From Cyanophora paradoxa (Eukaryota > Glaucocystophyceae > Cyanophorales > Cyanophoraceae): a DNA stretch of 64,000 nt. The notes below the pieces were generated by a model. The model had not been told where the DNA came from. It saw nothing but the letters and a program-made list of their open reading frames with translations, and made no database searches. The position numbers and the translations under genes were made by a program. Below are positions 1 through 12,522 of the stretch, piece by piece (position 1 is the stretch's first letter; each line of letters starts with the position of its first letter). The DNA lies in assembly GCA_004431415.1 (NCBI GenBank), contig QPMI01000121.1, positions 124,001-188,000 of the forward strand. Reading direction: 5' to 3'.

Positions 1-3000
1 CTCGAGGCGCTGCTCGACCCCGAGACCCAGGGCTGCGGCCACCTCAAGGTTCGCTTGCTCTAAGGCTTCATTTATCCGGCGGCCTCGAGCGTACATTTAA
101 TTTGCTCACTCCTGCCCGCAGCTCACGCTCACTGAGTCAAGAACCCCGACGTCTACGGCACATCGGCGGACCTCACGAAGAGCGTGATCAAGGCCTTCTA
201 CCGCGCCCTGTGGCGCGACCGCCGCGCCGGCCTCGGCGCCGTCGACCGCCAGGTCCTCCCCGGCGACCACGCCGAGGGGTGAGCGCTCTCGCCTTCGTCT
301 TGGATCCGCGCACCGACGCGTCCGCTGAGCGTTTGCGTGTCGCGCGTGCGCAGCTCCGTGCTCGTCGTGCCGCAGACGAAGGAGATGGGCGACTCGGTGC
401 TGACATTCGCGCCCAACGTGCCGTCCGTCGGCCAGGTCTTCCTCTTCCACGCCGACGCCCTCGACTTCATCCGCCAGTCCTTCGTCCGCTTCATCTGCGA
501 CCGCAAGACGAGCCTCGGCGCCAACGCCAGCGCCGAGTGCGCCTCGTCCAAGATCCGGGCCGAGATGGCGACCATCTTCAACGCCGGCCTCGCCAACACT
601 GCCGGCCGCCTCGCCGCGAACCGTTCCACGGACTCGCTCACCGTCGCGCCGGCCGGCCTCGTCGGCCTGCAGCTGCCGGGCTCCAAGACCGTGTCGCTCG
701 AGCTGCCCGACGACAAATCCGCGGTCGCCAAGCCCGAGAACGGGACGAAGTGCGGCGCGACGGACGTGACCGCCAAGCTCGTCGCCGCCTCGAAGGAGGA
801 CGACCCGGCGAAGCTCTGGAAGATCCTCACGAGCACCGGCCAAGTCGAGGCGCACATCGGCATGCCGGCCATCGTCGACGTCGCGCGCCACACCTGGTCC
901 TGCATCGGTGCGACTGGCCTCACACTTTTTCGCTCCTGCTTCTCGTTTGGCGGTGCACGTGGGAGCTTAATATAATTCCGCAGACGGCCGCTCGCACAAG
1001 GCGATCCTCGGCACGCCCGGCGGCACCATCTCCGAATTCTTGCTTGGTGTCGCCTCCTTCATGAACAAGGGGGTCCGTTCGCGCGCCTCTGCGAGGCTCG
1101 GGATCCTGCTTTATTCCCGAAACTGACGCACACCGCTCTTCGCGATCGCAGCTCGCCGTCCCGAACGAGGACACGATGCAGGCGCTCGTCGACCTGTACA
1201 CCTCGTACTACACCATCCCCTGGACGCGCCAGTTCTACATGGTCCGCACGTCCCCCGCTAGTTCTTGAGTCTGATTATTAGTATTTACTGTCTTCTGCCT
1301 TCCTCCGCGTGCGCGGCGCAGCACACGGACGAGCACGCGGTTGAGGCCATCGCGCACTCGCTGCACGTCGACCACGGGGAAGTGAAGCCGTACAACCCGC
1401 TCGGGAAGCACCGGCCGGCCGTGCTCGCCTACTCGGCCAACCCCAAGTACATCGGCTGCGGCCACGTCAAGTACACGATCCAGAACCCCGCCGTCTACGG
1501 CGTCCCCGCAAACATCGTGCGCGATAAATATGATTGCCGTTGCAGCTCGCGATCGCATCGGAGACGCTTTGATTTTGTGCACAATATTAATGTTTGTGAC
1601 GACGTCGCGCAGACGACCTGGGCGGTCCGCTCCTTCATGCGCGCCCTCTGGGCCGACTACCAGCGCGGCGCCGGCCGCTTCGTCCTCGAGGCACGTTGCT
1701 CGAGCCTGTTTGTGATTGCGCTCTGGTAACCCTTTAGCTTGACGGTCTGCGTCGCGTTTATTAGGTTCTTGAAGGCGACCACCACGAGGGGGCGGTCATC
1801 CTCGTCAAGCCCGCGGGCTGCTCCGGCAAGACCGCCGAGGTCGCCCCGCACGTCGGCGAGCTCACGCCCGGCAAGAACGTGTCCAACGGCAACACCGAGG
1901 CCTTCGTCTTCCACGCCGCCGACGTCCCCGCGCTCCGCAGCCAGAACGCCAAGGTCGGAAACTCCTTTGTTTGTTAAAACTTCGAGGTGCCCGTCACACT
2001 GCGTGAATCTCATTAATATTGCCGCGGCCGCAGTTCTTTGTGGAGACGCTGAAGCCGGTGCTGAAGAACGCGCCGGCGGCGATCGCGAGCGCGACGCTGG
2101 CGGAAGTCGAGAAGGACATCGCCGACATCTTCAACCCCGGCGTGCGCCCCGCTTCTCACACTCGATTTGAACGTTAACGGCTCCTCGTGGCTGCGCTGCG
2201 CCGAATGCTGACGCCGGCACCCCCGTCGCCGGCAGTTCCTCTACACGGCGGGCGCCCTCGCTTCGAAGCTGCCCCAGTAGTGCGCCCACGTCGGCTTGCT
2301 CCAAATTTATATATACGCTGTAGAGATTCGTGCAACCGTTCGGTTTCCGTTCACCGACGCCCTGTCGCAACGCAGCCAAGGCACCGTGACCTCGGGAGAC
2401 GCGGCTGTGTTCACGGCGATCCTGCAGGACCAGGCATCCCTCGGCAGTGCGTCGCGGCTTCTCTTTCCGATCGCGTGCCGTGCACGTGCACGCGACATTG
2501 ACGGCGTTGGCGCTGTCTGTTTCCGACCGGTACCGCGTGCAATTGCGAGCAGACCTCACGAGCGCGGACGCGAGCTCGCTCTTCTCCTTCGTCCTCACGC
2601 TCACCAGCGTCAACTGCAAGTCCGTCGGGCCCGAGACCCTCGAGGACGTCCGCAGCAAGCTCGCCACGTGCGCCGCGACTCTGCATGTTTTCAAAAGCTT
2701 TTTTGAAGCTTACTATATAGCTACGCCTTTGCGAGCGCAGCCTCCTGAAGATCCGCGCCCTGCGCATCAAGTTCCGCGCCCTTCGCTGCAAGGGCGACGA
2801 AGCCCGCCGCGCGTGCGTGCCTGATGTGCAGCGAAAATCGCCTCTAGATCTTGAATTTACGTGACATCGGCGCATTTTCTATCCGCAGGCTGCTTCAGGC
2901 TGACGCCTCGGTCCTCACCATCAACCTCCTCGCTGGCAACCGTGCGCGTGCCCCTAAAGCTATCATTTAGATCTGCACTCATAAATTTAAAACCTGGCCG

Positions 3001-3760
3001 ATCTGATAACGAGCTCGAGAGGAACCTAACTCCGGTCTGCAGTCCCCACGGATCTCGCGCTCGGCGACGCGGTCGCCCTCCTCCGCTCCGCCGCCTCTTC
3101 CGGCAGCTCCTTCCTCCCGTGCACGGCGCTCTTCCCGAAATCGAAGAACCTCGCTCTAGATCTGTCGCTGATAACCAGGGCGCACACTCGTGCAGGGGTT
3201 ACACCGCCTCGGCGGCGTTCCCGTCGCAGCCCTCGGCGGTCGCGCCCTCGGGCGGCGCGGGCTCCCCCAGCGGCAGCGGCAGCGGCAGCGGCAGCGGCGA
3301 CTCGGGGCCGAACCAGCTCGCCATCATCCTGCCCGTCGTGCTGGGCGTGGCTGGAGTGGCGGTCATCGCCGTCGTCGTCTGGTACTGCGTCGCCATGCGC
3401 AAGGCCAACCGCCGGTGCGCCATGAACTCTCATATATATATACACGTTTCGAATTCCGCCGGAACTGGAAATTAAATCGAGCGGGGCCGTGGTCGTGCGC
3501 GCGCAGGAGTGCGTTGCCGAAGGACGCTCCCCGCGCGGGCGCCGGCGGTTTCAATTCCGACACGGTCATCCAGATGCCGCCGCCCGCCGCAAACGCCAGC
3601 AACAGTGCGCCCCGGGCCCGCGCGACCCCGGCCCGCAATCTTGCGCTGACTTCGAGCCTCGGCCGCCCGCGCCCGCGCAGCTGCGGTGTTCGACATCGGC
3701 CCCGCGGGGCAGGCCCAGCCCGTCCAGAAGGAAGCCGGCTGGAGCGCTTCTCTTTTCTAG
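1..3760 (+). CDS. Large surface-type protein with two internal repeats and a C-terminal membrane helix (5' partial)
   Basis: The family is not recognised. The window opens inside an exon that ends at 48 in phase 0; the next exons start near 142 and 354 and read on in frame. Two homologous modules are visible. Module 1 has GCGHLK, then NPDVYG, RALWRD and GDHAEG (1-1100). Module 2 has IGCGHVKY, NPAVYG, RALWADY and GDHHEG (1320-2140). Further exons follow at about 2370-2690 and 2880-3190. A Gly/Ser-rich stretch at 3240-3310 leads into one strong hydrophobic helix (LAIILPVVLGVAGVAVIAVV, 3316-3375) and then a basic stop-transfer CVAMRKANRR. A short cytoplasmic tail exon starts near 3507. I place the stop at 3758-3760 (ending GWSASLF); reading on without the last intron would give a stop at 3889-3891. 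Topology is inferred as a large outer domain with one anchor. The function is unknown. Confidence 0.6.
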
Positions 3761-4598
3761 ATACAGATCTTTCAAGTTTCGCCGGCCCGCGAGCGCGCCC
3801 GCCGAGCTACGGCTCCCGCGCTCGCGAGCTCACCAGAATACGTAGCGAGCTCGCCGTTCTCCGGAGCTCGTTTGCAATTGGTAGATGCTAGATGTAGTAG
3901 GTTAGCCGGCAGCTGCAGTGCAAAATTGCATTCATCAAGTGACATTTCTTTCAAGTATCATTGTATTAGTCTTCTTTGAGAGCATCTTTCGGTTTCGCTT
4001 TGTATGTGAGATTGAGATTTCTGATATTCGTGAGTTCTAGATCTTCCCGTGGGCCTTGGCGGCAACCAGGTACCATTGTACCTCGATCGGTTGGCCGCGC
4101 ACGGCCGTGTAACGTGTTTAGGTACTAGTACTGTGATAACAGTTCATTCAACTTGGCAAGCTTTCATTTTCGTACACCTTTTGACTTTCTTCTCACTTTG
4201 AGATGCACTTCTCGCGAGTCGACGTCTCATCGTCGATTCGTGCACGGTGCATGCGCAGTTCATTGAATTAATAAGTCAGGCGACGGAACTTCGGAAGGGC
4301 AACTTCCTGTTCATCGCCTGTAGCTAGAACGATAGCGTAGAAATGTCGCACGGCCTTTCTTCCTGCAGACAGAAGAGTGGCAATAAAAAGTACGTCCAAA
4401 CCGATGGAAATCGACTCTGGGCTGAACGTTTAATTTTAACCTCGGGGTACGTGGACCGCGCGCCGGCTCTGTTCGACCCCATGCAGACGAGGCAGGCGGA
4501 GGGCGCGCCCGGCGACGTCAGGAAGATATGGCACTAAAGTCGAGAAATGAGCTAGGAGAGGCAATTAATTTTAAAGGTACAAAGCTAGCTGTAGCTAG
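3761..4598. other. Convergent intergenic stretch
   Basis: This is a tail-to-tail spacer of more balanced composition between the repeat surface protein and the ZIP gene. No exon-like open frame with coding character was seen. Short self-complementary words (CTAGAT, AGCTAGCT) are common. Confidence 0.5.
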
Positions 4599-7500
4599 CT
4601 ACGCGGGGCCGGACCAGCGGCCGAGGGCGGCGCCGACGGCGGCTCCCAGCCAGAAGCAGGTGCAGAAGACGGCGACGGCGCGCCAGCTCACGTCCGCCCG
4701 CTCCATCCTCCCGAACATCGGGCAGACACGCTCCGAGACTTGAGAATAAAATCAGGAAGTCAGCTCGATGTCGGAATTCGAGGAAGAAAGCTAACGGTCC
4801 TCGCCCGCCAGAGCAGAATTTTCGAAAGCTTGATTATTAGAACTTGTGCGAAATATTACTGCAGGGCGTCCCGGACGGCTTATATAATTAAAAGCTGCAG
4901 CCGTCACGCCTGCGCCACCTTAGGCTACTTCTCGGAGCGCCCGCGGGGCGCACCGGCGGTGAAGAGGAGGATGCCGCCGGAGACGGCCAGCAGCACCCCG
5001 AGGACCTGCCGCCCAGAGGAATAATTAAGAAGAGGCTTGTGAGCTAAAGCTCGAGCTTAAGGTGGGCCCTCGCCCACCAGCGTCCGCTCCTCGGACTGCT
5101 CGCCCTTCCAACGGGTCCTCAGCCCAATGCCCGCCGCCATGCCCGCCTGCACGGGCACGCGATGTACATGCGATCGGGGCGGGGGGGAAGGGGCGGGGAG
5201 GGGGTACCCCGATGCTGAGGGGGAAGGGCGCGACGGCGATGGCGGCCAGGGGCCCCGGCGTCGTGTACCCCGCCGCCAGCACCTGCCGCGCCCCGGTCCA
5301 CATCTCAGCTCTCGGTTCTCGGCTAGCGCTCGCGGGGCGCGCGGGGCGGGGAGCGTCCGCACGCGAGCTCACCGCCGTGCTGACAGCGATGCCCTCCGAC
5401 AGCTCTGGGGGGAAGCTTTAAATTTATGGGTAGCAAGGAGGGGGTCGCGATCGGGGTACAGGCCCAGGCGCAGGGGTACAGGCCCAGGCGCACGGTGGAA
5501 GCAGAGGGCGACGAGGAGTGCCACGAACCGGGGGCCCCGCTCGACCCCGAGCGCTGCCGGGGGTACGTAGACGCATCAGGAGAACATGGGCGGGAGGGGT
5601 ACGGGATTCGAATTCACCGATGCCGATGACGGCGGAGTAGAGGAGGACGGAGGAGAGGAGGAAGAAGAGGGCCTACGTATACCCCCCGAAATCAGACCTA
5701 GAAATTCAGAACTTCGAAGCTTGCGCACGGCCGTCATGATCAGGCTCTTAGCTCAGTTAACTAGCATATAAGCTTCCGGGGTTCTTAAGCTTAAGCTCCT
5801 AAGCTTCTTCTTAATTAGTCCTCAAAGCTCGCGGGGGACCGTTCACCTGCCGGCGCTCGTGGAGGGCGGCGCGGTGCCCGGCGGCGGCCTCGCGGGGCCC
5901 CAGTCCCACGTGGAGGCCCCCCGCGTGGTCCTCCTCGCCCCTGTGCGGCCCCAGGACGCAGTGCGCCCGCCCCGCCGCCTCTTCCACCAGCACGCTGAAG
6001 CTGTGCGAGCGGCCCCGCCGAGCCGGCGCCGGCGCCGCCCGATTCGCGACCGGAGCTGCCTCAGCGGTGCCCGGCCCCGGCCCCGCACTCTCCTCGTCGC
6101 CCCGGCTGAGGCTGGATGTCGATATCGATGTCCGCGCACGTGCCGCCGGCGGGCCCGGCGCGTTTGCCTGCAGGCTGGATCCGGAGCCGGCGCCGGAGCT
6201 GGGGCGGGCCTCGAGCTCCCCGCCCCCGTCTCCGCCCGCGAAGTCCGGGGGTACAGCCTCCAGCACGTCCCGGGGCACGGGCGCCGCGGGCGCGTCGCGA
6301 TTGGCGGGGGGTGGGCCGTGGTGCGGGTGGTGCGAGGGGGCGTAGGGGTCGGCGTGGTGGTGGGCCCGCCGCGCGTGGTGCCGGTGGTGCTCCGCGCTGC
6401 AGCGGTGCAGGTGCCCGTGCCTGCTCGCAGGTCGATTCGACAGTTCGGCGGCAGAGGAAATCTTAATATATATATATATAACATCTATAGCTAGACGTCG
6501 ACGTCGCACCTGCAGGAGCGGCCGAAGACGAAAGAGAATAGCTGCAGCAGCATCATCGAGGCGAGGGCCAGGAGGCCTGGCGCGGGGTCAGGAGAGAAGG
6601 GGCTATAGCTAGAAGGCCTAGGCTGAGGGGGAAGGGAGGGAGGGGGAGGGGCCCGGGAAAGGGGGAAGGGGGCAGGGGAGGGGGGGGGGGGGGGGCGGAG
6701 GGAGGGAAGGGAGGGGGTGGGTACGCGCCGCCCAGGGTGGGGTAGTCGGAGGAGAGCGTGGGGCCGAGGCAGGTGTCGCTCAGCATGCGGAAGGCTGCGG
6801 GGGCGCTGATTATAAGCTCAGCCCGAGCAGTCTTGCGAAGCTAAAGTGCCGAGCTTGAGCAGTGTCCAGCGAACCCTTGCGGGGCGCTGCAGCTGAGCTT
6901 GAGCATTAAATATTCTTGAACGAACCTGGGGGCAGGACGTGGACAAGGGACGCGGAGAGGACGATTCCGGCGCCGAAGATCTGCACGAGTCCGGTGTAGA
7001 AGGCGGGCACGGCGAGGGAGGGCTGCCGCAGGATTATGATTAGGGGCCGCGGCGGGGCGGTCCGGCGGGGCGCAATTGCAAACCCAGAAGTGGGCGGAGA
7101 CGGGATAGATTACACCGACCAGCGAGATCGCGACGAGAAGGAAAAGAGCCATCTGCGCATGCCCGTGCACGTGGTTTCGTTAACGGTGGAATTCGAAGGA
7201 TGCGAAACACACAGGCGAGAGATCTAGAGGAGAGGGGCCGCGCGCGCGATGTGGAGCCCCAGCTCGTCCTTCAGTTCTGCCGCTGCGCCTTCCGGTCCGC
7301 CGCAGGCCGCTTCGGCGTCCAGCAGCTCGCACGCGCACGAGGCGAGGTCGACGATGCCGGCGCTGACCTCGCAGCGCACATGGCCTGCGAGGCGGATCAT
7401 GCAATGAAATGAAAGACCTGCGCATGCGCATGCGCTTGTATACGCGTCTGCTGCTCGCCGCGCACCGCTGGCGCAGCCGCCGCCGGAGATCCCACCTGCT

Positions 7501-7636
7501 CAGAGGCTTGAGCTATGCTTAGATCGATATCTAGAGGATTGTCATGCGCGCACGCGCGCGCACCGGCCGTCCCCGCCGCGCTGGAAGGGACGAGCTCGAC
7601 GACGAGAGCGAGCGCGCAGAGCGCCGGATGCGCCAT
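4599..7636 (-). CDS. ZIP-family divalent metal (zinc/iron) transporter
   Basis: The product is a membrane carrier of the ZIP (SLC39/IRT) family that moves Zn or Fe toward the cytosol. The start chosen is the ATG at 7636, which opens a signal-like segment (MAHPALCALALVVEL). A Cys-containing outer segment follows (7250-7390), then TM1 (ALFLLVAISLVGVIYPV, about 7120-7155). TM2 reads FGAGIVLSASLVHVLPP (about 6940-6995), as in the family. TM3 is near 6545-6600. The large exon at 5870-6430 has a His-rich loop (HHRHH, HHH, SHHPHHG), the usual cytosolic metal-binding loop. TM4 is YSAVIGIALG (5672 down into the next exon), and TM5 contains the hallmark CFHQLSEGIAVSTA (5390-5560). TM6-7 lie at 4920-5330, and TM8 ends LGAAVGAALGRWSGPA before a stop at 4599-4601. 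At least ten exons are needed. The first His of the TM4 HS motif is Tyr here. Family confidence is high; metal specificity cannot be read. Confidence 0.85.
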
Positions 7637-7894
7637 CGCGCTCGGGCGCGTGCGGCGTTCATGCCGAGCTCGGGCTCGAGGGCGATCATGAGCATTGCCA
7701 ATTAAACGGCGCCCGCGCATAGCGCTGTCGACGTTGAGGGTACAGGGTCGACGTCCCCTCTGACTTGAATTCCCCTCTAGATCTCCCCCCTCCACGTCGC
7801 GTGTCCTCCTCTCCGGATCTTCTAAATATTAATTTCTCCCATCGAAGTTACAGTCTCTCTAATTGTAACTTGCAACGGTCTAAGATGTAGCGCG
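7637..7894. other. Upstream region of the ZIP gene
   Basis: This lies between the inferred ZIP start and the decayed ankyrin-gene fragment. It contains an AT-richer patch near 7815-7870 that may hold promoter elements. No specific motif can be supported. Confidence 0.3.
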
Positions 7895-8490
7895 GCAAAG
7901 ATCTGCAGCCGATGGCCGCCGGCGCGCCGCCCCAGATGCGGCAGCCGCGAAGGGGCTCGCCGGGCGAAGGGCGGCGGGGGCGGCGGGGGTACACCTGCGC
8001 CGAAGGCGGGGAAGGCGAGGCTGGCGAGGTACCCCTGGAGGGGGTCCGGAACGAAGGGGGTACACATCGCGGGCGCCGCGGGGGGGGGGGGGGGGGGGGG
8101 GGCGGGGGTGCCGCCCCAGAGCCACGGGGACGGGGCCGGGTGCGAGAGGGGGGTACTGCGGGGCGCCGGGGCGGGGGAGACGGGGGAAGGGACGGCGGCC
8201 ACAGCTGGGGAGGACGGGGAGGCCGGGGAGGCGCTTGGCCCGGGTACGGGGCGCGCTGTCGCTCCACAGGCTCCGGATGGAGGCGGGGACGTGGGTGGGG
8301 GCCGGCGCTGGCTCGGCCGTCGGGAGGGGCGGGGCGTGGGCGGCAGCGCGGCCGCGGCGCCGCGGGGGCGGAGCGGCGGCGGGGGCGGGCGCCGAAGCTG
8401 CGGAGGCGGGGGAGCGGGCGGAGGGGTTGGGGGGCGGGGGGGCGGGGTGGCGGGAGTCGCGGGGGGTACCGCCGACGGGAGCGGGGGGGG
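7895..8490 (-). pseudogene. Inverted, decayed copy of the ankyrin gene's 3' coding end
   Basis: Read on the minus strand this matches the last exons of the ankyrin-repeat gene (about 20420-21000). Shared peptides include PAPTHVPASIRSLWSD, DPLQGYLASLAFPAFGAG and TPFxPDP. In the source gene these peptides lie in one frame. Here they fall in different frames and are interrupted by long G runs (8079-8102), so the copy is broken. The flanks hold more G-rich simple sequence (8480-8580). It is best read as an inverted segmental duplication that has lost coding capacity. Confidence 0.7.
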
Positions 8491-8675
8491 GGGGGAAGGG
8501 GGAATGGAATATACTTTTTTTTGGGGGGGGCGCGGGGGAGGGGAGTGGGGGGGGGGGAGGGGGGAGGGGGAGGCGGGCAATTGGGGGCCTCAGCGGGTCA
8601 CGAGCCCGCGGCCTGCGCCGGCCCACGAGTCCTCCCCCTCAGTCCCGCGGCTGCGGCCGGCCACCCCATGTCGCC

Positions 8676-11600
8676 CTACCCGCCTCCCGCCCTGCCGTGC
8701 GTCGCGCCGACGGCCTTGGGATACTGAGAGCAAAAGGGGGCGATCGTCAGAGAAGCGTCGCGATCGCGATCGCGATCGAGCAGAGCGCGGCCGCGCACAA
8801 CGAATTCGGTGCCGCTCCAGAAGGCGACGTCGCCGTCGTGCGAGGGGTCGGCCCCGCTGTACACAATCGCCGAGCACCTGCGGGCGCTGAGAATGAGTGC
8901 GCCGAAAAAGTTTCCTCCCGCTCAATAGGCTTGCCACTTGGGGACAGAAGGACCGATTCGAAATCCCGATCGCGCCATGTAAGGGCAGTTGTAGCTCCTG
9001 CCCGCGACGATGAAGAGAGGATTAAGCGCTAGAACTCCAACGATAAAGTCAGCGCACCGGACGGCGGTCAGGCGGGGGCTGTCTGCGCGGACGGATCGGA
9101 GACCCTGGCAGCTGAAGACCTCGGCTTGCTGCGGCGCGCGATCTCAGCGGGAAGTCTCGAGCGCCAGTCTCCAAATTTCCATCAAAGGCAGGCAAGCACC
9201 TGCAGGCGCCGGAGCGGGGTGAGGTCGAGCTCCCGGAACGAGTCGTCCATCTCCCCGACCTGTGCAGCGCACGCCCTCAGTGGCCGAGGCTCCCAGCTCC
9301 AGAGCAGGAATCATATTCTATGTTTTGCGGACCAGCACGGTTCGGAGCTCGGAAGCGTGCCCGATGGCAGCGAGGGCCTGGGCGATGGCCGGACCGAGGG
9401 CCGGGCAGCCGCGGAGGATGAGAGACTCCAGCCGCGGGGTGGCGAGCGTGAGGCGCGCAGCGAAGCGCAGGCCCCGCACGTCCAGCTCCCTGCGGGGCGA
9501 CGGCAGTCTTAGCACGGCAGCCCAGGGAATCAGCGAAACGGAATGCTCGATCACCGCAACGAAGTCGAGCGGATGTCGACGTGGGGCAAGGGGGCGCAGA
9601 GGCCCGTCGGCTGCGCTCGCGAGTCAGATTCGAATTCAGAATGGGGCTGCACTGAACGCGGTCGCGAGAGAGATGCGTGACGCGAGGCGAAGTGCGCACG
9701 CTCGTGCCTACGATGCCAAGCTTCTCGAGGCGTGGGCATTGGGCGCAGAGGTCGGAGACGAAGCTGCTAAAGTTGCTGAGGAGGGTCATCGTGTTGCTGA
9801 TGTGCACGGTTCGCAGCTCCGGCGCCCGCAGATGGACGGGGGAGAGCGTGTCGTACTGGCTGACGACGAGCTCCCTCAGGCGCGGCGCCTCGATGCGCAC
9901 GGCGGAGGGGTGGCGCTGGCCGGCGTGCAGCAGCCTGCCGATGCTCATGATCGCCATGCCCCCGCCCCGGCTCGCCAGGTTCAGCGAGCGGCACGCCGGC
10001 AGCCGGAGCACGAGGTCCTCGGTGGGCGTGTCCATGTTCACCCTGCAGCGTCGTTAGCGCTGGATCGGGGGCGGCTAGCAGCGCGCGCTCGGCGCGCTCG
10101 GCGCGCTTGGCGCACGTCAGCGTGAGGGTCTCCAAGTTTGGAAGGGCCGCCAGCGCGTCCAGCGACGCCGGCTGCACCTCCGCCTCTGTTATCTGTGCAC
10201 GTGCGCGAGTGAGTAAGTCGGATCGAAGAAAGGGGCCGGCGCGGCAACAAAAGGGCGAACCAGGATGTGCAGGTGGCGCAAGGAGGGGGGCAGGAGGCCT
10301 GCAAGGCGGGTGGGCACCAACGTCAGGCGGGCCGTCTCCAACGCTGCGCACTCGCCGTCAAAAAGCACGCGCACGCGAAAAGCAAGCCCACAAGAGACCC
10401 GCGAACCGTCGCCAAGGCCGCGGACGTCCTTGGCTCGCATGGTGGGGCAGGGGAGGTTGAAGCTCTGCAGGCGCGGGCAGCCGGAGACCCTCAGGCGGAA
10501 CTCCGGCGGCGGCTCGGGACCCCTCCACATCTCCTCCTGGTCCAGGCTCTCCGTGATGTCGTCCTGCAGCACCGTCGCGCTGTTATCATTAGAAGCGAGA
10601 TCGTCGCTCTAAATTTCGAGCGCGCGCCTCTTCGAAGGCCGCCTCGGTCTCCTCGTCCGGCGCGGGGAGGTCGTCGGACGCGTCCCAGTCCACCGCGCCC
10701 TCCGGCCGCCGAGGCGGCCAGGCCGACCTGCAGAAAAGCCGATCGGAACGCAAATCAAACGGCGTGGCGTGGAGGGAAAGGCGGCGCACCAGCGCTCGGG
10801 GGCGCGCGGGCGCCGCCCGGTGTGGGACATGTGCGGCTCGCGCTGCCTCACGTCGGCCCCGCGCCGCATGACTAGCGACGCGCCCCTGCGCCCGCGTCAG
10901 CGACTGCGGCGCTGCTCGCACGACAGGAAAGGACTGGCCAGGGTCGCGGTGCGCGGGGACCGGCGCTGGTCAGCACGGCGAGAGTGAGGCCGAGGAGGGC
11001 CGGGCAGTCCCGGACGACGAGTTGCTGGTCGGCCTGCCCGGGCCCCTGCGCCGACCGCTGCCACAGGAGGCGGAGGCGCGCGACGGTCGGGGAGGCCTCC
11101 ACGGACGCCAGCGGCGCGGGCAGGCCTGGCGCCGGCGGGCACCCGTCGGGGGTCGCCCACCGCAGCGCGAGGAACCGCACGCCTCGCGTCGGCGCGTGCT
11201 GCGCGGCCGTGCCATCCCCGAGCTGCACGCTGGCGCCGCCGAGGAGGACAGACGCCGCCTCCGCGTCGACCGGCGCCGGGGTGGCGAGGGCCAGCGACTC
11301 TAGCGCCGGGAGACGCTGCAGGAGGCTCGCCGCGGAGGGTCCGTCAAGCAGAGGCGCGTCGCCCAGCTTGGTGCCTCGGGCGTCGAGCGCCAGCCTGAGA
11401 CCGCGTCAACAGGGGGCGCTGCGACTCGGATGGCTTCGCTTTACAGTGTCCGCACCGGCGGAGGTTGCTGCAGCGCTGAGCGAGGCCGCCGAGGAGGGAC
11501 GGAGGCGCGCCAGAGGTCGAGAGGGCGAGCCCGCGGAGTGCGGGAAGAGCAGGGCCGCCCGCCTCCACCAGCGCCTGGGCGACGGCCGATCCCAGGGCGG

Positions 11601-12522
11601 GCCCCCCGACGACCAGGGTGCGCAGGGACTGCACCGAGGGCACCGCGGTCAGAGCTGGGCGCGGGCGCGCGCGGGCGAAGCGCGAGGGATCGGTTTCCTC
11701 ACCGGCGCGAGGGCTGAGATCGAGGCGACGACGTCGGCACGGCGAGTCGGCTCCGGGCTGCACTCGACGCTAAGGGCGCGCAGCGGCGCCCCGTGCCGAA
11801 CGAGGCGCGAGAGGAGAGCCGCGACGTGCACGACCGAGAGGCCCTTGGGCAGGTCGATGTCGCCGGCGCTCTCCCGCCGCGCGTCGAAACTCTGGGGGGA
11901 CTCGAGCAGCTCCAGGCGGGCGAGGCGCTTGCCCCAGACCGAGCGCGGGACGGTCTCCCAGGTGAGGCCCGGAGGGAACGGGGACTCCAACCCGTCGCCC
12001 CGCACGTGCGCGTTCATTTGCGAGAGGAGGAGGCGCTCGAGGTGACTCCGGGCATCGATAAGGAGCTCCTGCGCAGCGGGCGCAGTCCACGTCAGCTAGC
12101 GCTGCATGCGCAGGGAGACGACAAAGCCCCACATCGGTGCAGCCGCGCACCACTGGCCCCTCACGCGGTCCCTCGTGAGAGGTGATGACGCTGAAAGACC
12201 CGCCCAGCAGCGTGTGCGAGACCGGCCAGCTCGCAGGGTCGTGCCACAGCCTCCGCAGTCGCTTACAGGACTGCGACGCGCGGAGGCGGTCGATCGGCAT
12301 GAGCCGGGCGAGGATGTGGAGCAGCAGCTGCAGGCCGTCGTCGAGTCTGAGAATGAAGTCGCGCCCCGCCTCTACGGGGGCCGAATCTTCTTCGATGACC
12401 CGCGGCTGAGGGGGCCTAGAAGGCGCTGACGCTGCCGTCGGGGGCGGGGCCGGAGCGCGGGCGCCGGATGCGGCCGCGCCGGCCGCGGCCGGCTTCGGCC
12501 GATCCAAGAAGCCTTTGCGCAT
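8676..12522 (-). CDS. F-box protein with leucine-rich repeats
   Basis: This is probably the substrate-recognition subunit of an SCF ubiquitin ligase. The ATG at 12522 opens MRKGFLDRPKPAAAG. A Pro/Ala-rich linker is followed by an F-box (DGLQLLLHILARLMPIDRL, then SQSCKRLRRLWHDPASW; about 12220-12380). Leucine-rich segments then run through several exons: SLRTLVVGGPALGSAVAQAL (11530-11640), LVVRDCPALLGLTL (about 11010), FRLRVSGCPRLQSFNLP (10450-10510), LRELVVSQYDTLSP and APELRTVHISN (9780-9890), LESLILRGCPALGPAIAQAL (9360-9430) and LRSVRADSPRLTAVRC (9060-9110). The last exon (8872 down to 8676) reads CSAIVYSGADPSHDGDVAFW and, after short introns, joins in frame to the stop at 8676-8678. A DRDRDRD run near 8757-8780 is encoded by a repeated GATCGC word. 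Exon limits are by eye. The domain call is firm; the target is unknown. Confidence 0.75.

Noticed and set aside
7912-9032. Several Gly/Arg-rich plus-strand frames
   Set aside because: They arise from G runs opposite the decayed ankyrin fragment and from antisense of the F-box gene's last exons.
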